Source: Thermus sp. JCM 17653 (GTDB lineage Bacteria; Deinococcota; Deinococci; Deinococcales; Thermaceae). Taken from it: 11,721 nucleotides of DNA. Below are positions 7,520-11,721 of the stretch, piece by piece. The notes below the pieces were generated by a model. That model saw only the letters and a program-made list of their open reading frames with translations, ran no database searches and had not been told where the DNA came from. The stretch spans positions 1-11,721 of the forward strand of contig BBBN01000027.1 in NCBI GenBank assembly GCA_001311585.1. Direction: 5' to 3'. The position numbers were made by a program, and so were the translations under genes. The stretch's first letter is position 1. Every line of letters starts with the position of its first letter.

Positions 7520-8303
7520 CTACTCCGAAAGCTCCTGGGCCACCACCGCCCCCAAAAGAAGGGCGAAAAGCACCAGGTAAAGCCCCAAAAGGGCGAGGAC
7601 AAACCCCGCCAGGGGACCGTAGAGGAGCTCGTACTGGGAGCGGGGAAGAAGCCTTGGCAGACCCAGGCGCACCCCCTCAAAGAGCGAGGCGGCGGCCGCC
7701 GCCCCGGCCGTTAGGGGAAGGAGGTCCTTAAAGCGGCCCACCCCCCGGAAGAGGGCGTAGGTGAGGAGGAAGAGGAAAAAAAGCGGCGAGGAGGGAAAGA
7801 AGGCCCTCCAGGGGCCCGAGGAAGCCCCGCCAGGCTTCGGGCACGAACCGGAGGAAAAACCCCAGGGCCAGCCCCCCCAGGGCCAGGAGGATGAGGCCAA
7901 GCCCCAAGGCCAGGGGCATGAGGAGGCCCAAGAGGCGGTGGCGGAACCCCAGGGCCCGGCCGAAGACGAGCCCCAAGGCGTAGCTCAAGGCGGCGAAGAA
8001 GTTGCTGGCCGACCAGAGGAGGAGGAGGCCGCTTCCTAAGGTGAGGGGGAAGGCCCCCCGGGTGAGAAAGCGGAAAAGGTCCTGGGCGAGTTCGGGCCGG
8101 GCGGGAAAGAGGGCCTGGGTGAACTGGGCCAGGGCGTGCCACACCTCTTCCTGCAAGGCGGGGTTCCCCCCCAGGAGAAGGCCGAACCCCCCCACCAGGA
8201 GGAAGAGAAGGGGCATGAGGGAGAGGAGGGCGTAGTAGGCTAAGGCGGCGGCGAAGAAGGGGACGTGGGCCTCCTGGTAGCGCCGGTAGAACCGCTTAAG
8301 CAA
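7520..8303 (-). CDS. YihY/BrkB-family inner-membrane protein (frameshift at T run, plus 7776-7784)
   Basis: A polytopic membrane protein of about 260 residues with the family start: basic N-terminus, then AAALAYYALLSLMPLLFLL, the first of about six membrane helices. The C-terminal half has FLLTYALFRGVGRF, the GAAAAASLFEG helix and YGPLAGFVLALLGLYLVLFALLLGAVVAQEL, matching the usual YG-and-LLGAE ending. The family is named for RNase BN by an old mistake and for BrkB; its function is not established. The two halves are in different frames: one extra base, or two missing, at a run of seven T plus CC (plus 7774-7782). Start TTG 8303, 3 nt after the proA stop with GGAG upstream, so it is the third gene of the proB-proA operon. 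TAG at 7520-7522. Confidence 0.85.
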
Positions 8304-8306
8304 GCC

Positions 8307-9547
8307 TTACCCCCGCTCCTGCCCCTCCCCCAGGGCCACCCACTTAAGGGTGGTGAGCTCCATGGGGCCCATGGGGCCATAGGCGTGGAGCTTGGAGGTG
8401 CTGATGCCGATCTCCGCCCCAAGGCCCAGCTCAAAGCCGTCGTTGAAACGGGTGGAGGCGTTCCAGAGGACCAGACTCGCGTCCACCTCCTCCAGGAAGC
8501 GCCAGGCGGCCTTGGGGTCCTCGGTGCAGATGGCCTCGGTGTGCCGGGAGCCGTAGCGGGCGATGTGGGCCAGAGCTTCTTCCAGCCCCGAGACCACCTT
8601 GACCCGGAGGATGAGGTCCAAATACTCCCGGTCCCACTCCTCCTCCTGGGCGGGGACCGCTTCTTTGAGGAGGGGAAGGGCCTTGGGGCAAGCCCTAAGC
8701 TCCACCCCCTTTTCCCGCATGGCCCTTTCCAGCAGGGGGAGGAAGGCCTCCGCCACCTTCTCGTGCACCAGGACGGCCTCGAGGGCGTTGCACACCGCTG
8801 GGCGCTGGGTCTTGCCGTTTAGGGCGAGGCGGAGGGCCATGGAGAGGTCCGCCTTCTCGTCCACGTAGAGGTGGTTCACCCCCTTGGCGTGGGCGAGGAC
8901 GGGAACCCGGGCCTCCTGTTGCACGAGCCTTATGAGCTCCTCTCCCCCCTGGGGATGAGGAGGTCCAGAAGCTCCAGGCGGCACATCTCCAAGACGGCCT
9001 CCCGGTGGGTGGTGGGGACGAGGGTGACCGCCTCCTCGGGAAGGCCCGCCTCTCCCAGGGCCTCGTGCCAGAGGGCCACCAGGGCCTGGTTGGAGCGGAA
9101 GGCCTCCTTGCCGCCCCTAAGGAGCATGGCGTTTCCCGCCTTCAAGGCCACGCCCACCGCCTCCACCGTGGCCCCGGGCCTCGCCTCGTAGATGAAGCCG
9201 ATGAGGCCCAGGGGCACCCGCATCCTGCCTACCCTGAGGCCGTTGGGCCTTTTGGCCAGGCCCTCTATGCGCCCCAGGGGGTCGGGGAGGCGGGCGATCT
9301 GACGGAGGCCTTCCGTGAGGGTCTTCAGGTCCTTCTCCTTAAGGGCCAGGCGGTCCAGCTTGGCCCTGGGAAGGCCTACTCTTTCCGCCTCCTCCAGGTC
9401 CTCCCGGTTGGCCTTTAGGACTTCTTCCCAGCGGGCCTCCAAGAGGTCTGCCATGGCAAGGAGGGCCCGGTCCCGGTTCCCCTTGGCGATCTCGGAAAGC
9501 CTCTTCCGCGCGCGCTCCGCCAGTTCCCGAAGGCTTGTCGCCGTCAT
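8307..9547 (-). CDS. proA: Gamma-glutamyl phosphate reductase (one-base frameshift at 8944-8949)
   Basis: NADPH-dependent reduction of glutamyl-5-phosphate to glutamate-5-semialdehyde, the second step of proline synthesis. An aldehyde-dehydrogenase fold is evident: [20 protein letters not shown] (about 111-130), the [15 protein letters not shown] nucleotide-binding segment, and the catalytic cysteine in [12 protein letters not shown] (about Cys253). The C-terminus has [20 protein letters not shown] and [13 protein letters not shown], both family hallmarks. The frame breaks at LLIPRG; a seventh G in the run of six (plus C 8944-8949) restores GGEELIR and a 413-residue protein. ATG 9547 overlaps the proB stop (ATGA) and follows a GGGAGGAAGC ribosome binding site. 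Confidence 0.96.
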
Positions 9548-10655
9548 GCTTCCTCCCTCAGGGCCAGGTGGTCCCGGTGGACCACCTCCTCGGTGTAGCG
9601 GTAGCCCAGGACGCCCTCAATCTCCGCGCTTTGCCGCCCCTTGATGCGGGCGATCTCCTCCGAGGCGTAGTTGGCGAGGCCCACCCCCACCTCCTCGCCC
9701 TCCTCCGAGAGGAGGCGGACCGCCTCCCCCCGGGAAAACCTTCCCCGCACCTCCTTGACCCCGGCGGGAAGGAGGCTCGCCCCCCGCTCCTTTAAGGCCC
9801 GCACCGCCCCCCCGGTCCAAGACGAGCTCCCCCTTGGGGCGGAGGAGGCCAAAGAGCCAGGCCTTCTCCCCCCGGTAGCGCCTTCTGGCGTGGAAGTAGG
9901 TGCCAAGGGGGCCCCGGAGAGGGCCTCGAGGAGAACGCCTGGCCGCTTTCCGGGGAGGAGGAGGGTGGGGATCCCCACCCTCCCGGCGATGCGGGCCGCG
10001 AGGAGCTTGCTCCGCATCCCCCCGCTCCCCAAGGGATTCCCCTCCCCGGCGTGGGCCAAGACGGCCTCCACGGACTCCACCTCGGGGATGGGCCTAGCCA
10101 GGGGGTTTTGCTTGGGGTCCTCCTCGTAGAGGGCGTCCACATCGGAGAGGAGGGCGAGAAGGCCCGCCTCCACCAAGGCGGCCACCCGGGCGGAGAGCTG
10201 GTCGTTGTCCCCGAAGCGGATCTCCTCAAAGGCCACGGTGTCGTTTTCGTTGATCACGGGTACGACCCCCAGGTCCAGAAGGCCCTTAGGGTGGCCTTGG
10301 CGTTCAGGTAGCGGCCCCGGGCGGAGAGGTCCTCGGCGGTGAGGAGGACCTGGGCCACGGGAAGGCCGAAGGGGGCGAAGGCCTCCTGCCAATGGGCCAT
10401 GAGGAGGGGCTGGCCGAGGGCGGCGAGGGCTTGCTTTAGGGGCATGTCCTTGGGGCGCTCCTTTAGCCCGAGCCGCCGCATCCCCGCCGCCACCGCCCCC
10501 GAGGAAACCAAAACCACCTCCCGGCCCTCTTCCCGGAGCCTGGCGACCTGGCGGGCGATCTCCCCCAGAACCGCCCGGTCCAGCCCCCCCTCTCCGGCGA
10601 GAACGGCGCTCCCCACCTTCACCACCAGGCGTTTCGCGGAAAGCCCCGGCCGCAT
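9544..10655 (-). CDS. proB: Glutamate 5-kinase with PUA domain (three compensating indels)
   Basis: Phosphorylates glutamate to glutamyl-5-phosphate, the committed step of proline synthesis and usually the target of proline feedback. The kinase domain shows KVGSAVL (13-19), VSSGAVAAG, and INENDTVAFEEIRFGDNDQL, then the KLLAARIAGRVGIPTLLLPGK region. Residues from about 278 to the end form a PUA domain with YASEEIARIKGRQS. Three indels: a missing C near 10280 (LRALLDLGVV), a missing G near 9904, and an extra base in the seven-C run 9807-9813. Between the last two, about 90 nt read in another frame, whose translation (YFHARRRYRGEKAWLF) is the expected sequence. Corrected length is 370 residues. 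Start ATG 10655, with a TATCCT 8 nt upstream. Confidence 0.95.
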
Positions 10656-10669
10656 TAAGGCCTAGGATA
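10656..10669 (-). promoter_or_regulatory. Leaderless-type -10 element of the proB operon
   Basis: TATCCT (10664-10669) lies 8 nt before the proB ATG; no clear -35 17 bp upstream. It would drive proB-proA-yihY. Confidence 0.45.
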
Positions 10670-10701
10670 GCACCCGCTGGGCGGTCCTGATGGCGCGGCG
10701 G

Positions 10702-10901
10702 TCAATCATCAAAGGGCAGGGGCACCTTGCCATCCCTCGCCTCGCCCGTTTTTACCTTCCCCCGCTCGTAGCTCACAATGCGGCTACCTACGGGAAGTTG
10801 GGGGCGCTTGCCCGCAAGAAGGTCCTCCACGGTGAGAATCTGGAGCCTGGGGTAGGACTGGCTTCCCCATGGTAGAAGCCCGCCTTGGCCGCGGTGCCCC
10901 C
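10702..10901 (-). pseudogene. C-terminal remnant of a site-specific DNA methyltransferase
   Basis: On the minus strand two adjoining frames encode AAKAGFYHG (about 10874-10896) and, from 10860 to the TGA at 10702-10704, YPRLQILTVEDLLAGKRPQL followed by PVGSRIVSYERGKVKTGEAR and an ending GKVPLPFDD. The pattern AxAGFY...YPRIQILTxEELLxGK is what I associate with the C-terminus of DNA adenine/cytosine-N4 methyltransferases (type III Mod-like or similar). The two parts are out of frame by one base at a G run (about 10868). Upstream, an in-frame TAA at 10905-10907 ends the resemblance and no SAM-binding or catalytic motif is present, so at most the last 65 residues survive. Probably a decayed restriction-modification gene. 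Identification is by motif memory only. Confidence 0.55.
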
Positions 10902-10926
10902 ATTTTACCCTCAGCCTAAGTCTGGG

Positions 10927-11145
10927 TTACCCATCCCGTTGGCTAAAGTCCTCTTCCCCCGCTAGCCGGAAGCGCCCCCCCTCAAAGGCCACCCGCCCCT
11001 CCCGCCTGAGCCGCACCAGAAGGGCGAAGAGGCGGGCCTTGGTGAGGCCCGGGTGGAGGGGCCTGAGAGCAGCGTGGAGTTCCTCCAGGGTACGTTCCCG
11101 CGCCAGGGCCTGAAGCAGAAGGGCTTCCAGGCGACGCTCCCGCAC
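10927..11145 (-). CDS. Small winged-helix-like protein, unknown function
   Basis: A 72-residue ORF with Thermus-like codon use. The sequence RERRLEALLLQALA, then TLEELHAALRPLHPGLTKARLFALLVRLRREGRV and a short GGRFRLA hairpin reads like helix-helix-helix-wing, that is a small winged helix-turn-helix domain; I cannot name the family. The GTG start at 11145 is chosen because an AATAAT -10 box lies 6 nt upstream, which suits a leaderless transcript; no internal ATG fits better. It is divergent from the tRNA-Arg and upstream of the methyltransferase remnant on the same strand, so it may be a host regulator or a leftover of the same foreign segment. TAA at 10927-10929. Confidence 0.55.
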   Translation of the reverse strand: MRERRLEALLLQALARERTLEELHAALRPLHPGLTKARLFALLVRLRREGRVAFEGGRFRLAGEEDFSQRDG

Positions 11146-11151
11146 GCTTTC

Positions 11152-11157
11152 ATTATT
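11152..11157 (-). promoter_or_regulatory. Leaderless-type -10 of the winged-helix gene
   Basis: AATAAT on the minus strand, 6 nt before the GTG. It overlaps by two bases the -35 of the divergent tRNA promoter. Confidence 0.4.
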
Positions 11158-11185
11158 GACAAGCCCCCTTGGGGCGTGGTATGTT
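11156..11185 (+). promoter_or_regulatory. tRNA-Arg promoter
   Basis: A consensus TTGACA (11156-11161) and TATGTT (11180-11185, 4/6) are 18 bp apart. A start about 7 nt after the -10 would fall near 11192, a few bases before the mature tRNA 5' end at 11198. Confidence 0.75.
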
Positions 11186-11197
11186 TGAGCTTGGCTT

Positions 11198-11274
11198 GGG
11201 CCCGTAGCTCAGTTGGATAGAGCGGCTGACTACGGATCAGCAGGTCAGGGGTTCGAATCCTCTCGGGCCCGCCA
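11198..11274 (+). tRNA. tRNA-Arg (anticodon ACG)
   Basis: A 77-nt cloverleaf with encoded CCA. Acceptor stem GGGCCCG (11198-11204) pairs with CGGGCCC (11264-11270). The D arm is GCTC/GAGC, the anticodon stem GCTGA/TCAGC with loop CTACGGA and anticodon ACG at 11232-11234. The variable loop is AGGTC, and the T arm is AGGGG/CCTCT around TTCGAAT. Discriminator G, then CCA. A34 would normally be deaminated to inosine to read CGU, CGC and CGA. Confidence 0.96.
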
Positions 11275-11281
11275 AGGAAAA

Positions 11282-11313
11282 GCCCCGGGTTGCTCCGGCG
11301 CCCGGGGCCTTTC
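11282..11313 (+). terminator. Likely terminator of the tRNA-Arg transcript
   Basis: GCCCCGGG (11282-11289) and CCCGGGGC (11301-11308) form a perfect 8-bp GC stem with an 11-nt loop, followed by CTTTCC, a weak U tract. Position just after the tRNA fits termination. Confidence 0.65.
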
Positions 11314-11315
11314 CC

Positions 11316-11327
11316 TACAATGGGGCT
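11316..11327 (+). promoter_or_regulatory. Leaderless-type -10 of the adenosyltransferase gene
   Basis: TACAAT (11316-11321) is followed by 6 nt and the ATG at 11328. No clear -35; the expected position lies in the terminator hairpin. Confidence 0.55.
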
Positions 11328-11721
11328 ATGAAGATCTACACCAAGACCGGAGACGCCGGCGAGACGGGGCTTTACGGGGCCGAGCGGGTGGTGAAGGCCC
11401 ACCCCAGGGTGGAGGCCTACGGCACCGTGGACGAGGCCAATAGCGCCTTGGGCCTCGCCCGAAGCCTCCTTCCCAGGGAACACCTGGACCTGCAAGACCT
11501 CCTGGAGCGCATTCAAAACGCCCTTTTTGACCTGGGGGCCGACCTGGCCACCCGCATGGGAAGCCCCTACGAGAAGAACATCGCCCGCATGGACGCCGAG
11601 GACGTGGAGGCCTTGGAAAAGGCCATAGACCGCTACCAGGAGGAAAGCCCCCCCTTCCGGGGCTTCGTCCTCCCCGGGGGGCACCCGGCGGCGGCCGCGC
11701 TTCACCTGGCCCGCACCGTGG
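11328..11721 (+). CDS. Cob(I)alamin adenosyltransferase, PduO/MMAB type (3' truncated by window edge)
   Basis: The first 131 residues of an ATP:cob(I)alamin adenosyltransferase, which makes adenosylcobalamin for B12-dependent enzymes. The N-terminal ATP-binding motif KIYTKTGDAGETGLY, the segment RVEAYGTVDEANSALGLARS and the later FVLPGGHPAAAALHLARTV are characteristic of the PduO/MMAB family; the conserved Arg-rich helix that normally follows the last motif lies past the window edge. No frameshift is seen within the window. Start ATG 11328, 6 nt after a TACAAT, with no Shine-Dalgarno, so probably leaderless. It could equally be called cobO by function, though it is unrelated in fold to CobA/CobO. 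Confidence 0.93.
   Translation, partial: MKIYTKTGDAGETGLYGAERVVKAHPRVEAYGTVDEANSALGLARSLLPREHLDLQDLLERIQNALFDLGADLATRMGSPYEKNIARMDAEDVEALEKAIDRYQEESPPFRGFVLPGGHPAAAALHLARTV

Noticed and set aside
10690..10875. A 61-codon plus-strand ORF
   Set aside because: No RBS or leaderless -10 and no motif; it is opposite the methyltransferase remnant.
10962..11705. A 247-codon minus-strand ORF with GGPERIRTPDLLIRSQPLYPTELRA-like sequence
   Set aside because: This is the antisense translation of the tRNA-Arg gene, a familiar false protein in databases; the ORF also runs against the adenosyltransferase gene.
1..11721. CRISPR arrays, insertion sequences, prophage or secretion-system genes
   Set aside because: No spaced direct repeats, transposase motifs or terminal inverted repeats were seen on reading both strands.

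Overview
The window is GC-rich bacterial chromosome from the genus Thermus. The LeuRS, ProA and RlmN products read like Thermus thermophilus proteins (from memory, no search). Corrected for its indels, leuS encodes 878 residues, the length I recall for the T. thermophilus enzyme. Other Thermus traits are third codon positions that are almost all G or C, tightly overlapping genes, and -10 boxes lying 6-9 nt before start codons (leaderless-type promoters). I cannot name the species.

Layout. 1-2818, + strand: 3' end of hrcA, a moaD-moaE fusion, a small membrane protein, a Uma2-family nuclease-fold protein and rlmN, nearly all overlapping or within a few bases. 2787-3949, - strand: an acyl-CoA dehydrogenase, convergent with rlmN. 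3950-4080: divergent promoter region. 4081-4781, + strand: a Clp1/Grc3-like P-loop kinase, convergent with leuS. 4759-7392, - strand: leuS, preceded at 7393-7491 by what looks like a complete ribosome-mediated attenuator (leaderless leader peptide with one rare CTA Leu codon, competing hairpins, terminator, then the leuS RBS). 7520-10655, - strand: a proB-proA-yihY operon (transcribed in that order). 10656-11197: decayed 3' remnant of a DNA methyltransferase, a small winged-helix-like gene, and the divergent promoter of a tRNA. 11198-11274: tRNA-Arg(ACG), with a terminator. 11328-end: 5' part of a cob(I)alamin adenosyltransferase gene.

How the genes relate. proB and proA encode the first two steps of proline synthesis and are translationally coupled. 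moaDE serves molybdopterin synthase, rlmN modifies 23S rRNA and tRNA, leuS charges tRNA-Leu, and hrcA represses heat-shock genes. The clearest regulatory logic is at leuS, where charging of tRNA-Leu read through a Leu codon could set readthrough into the LeuRS gene itself.

Caution on quality. Eight of the protein genes, including leuS, are broken by one- or two-base indels (about 12 events, mostly one base missing from a run of G or C). Removing each indel restores a full-length conserved protein. I read these as errors of this sequence, not as pseudogenes, and give the corrected extents.
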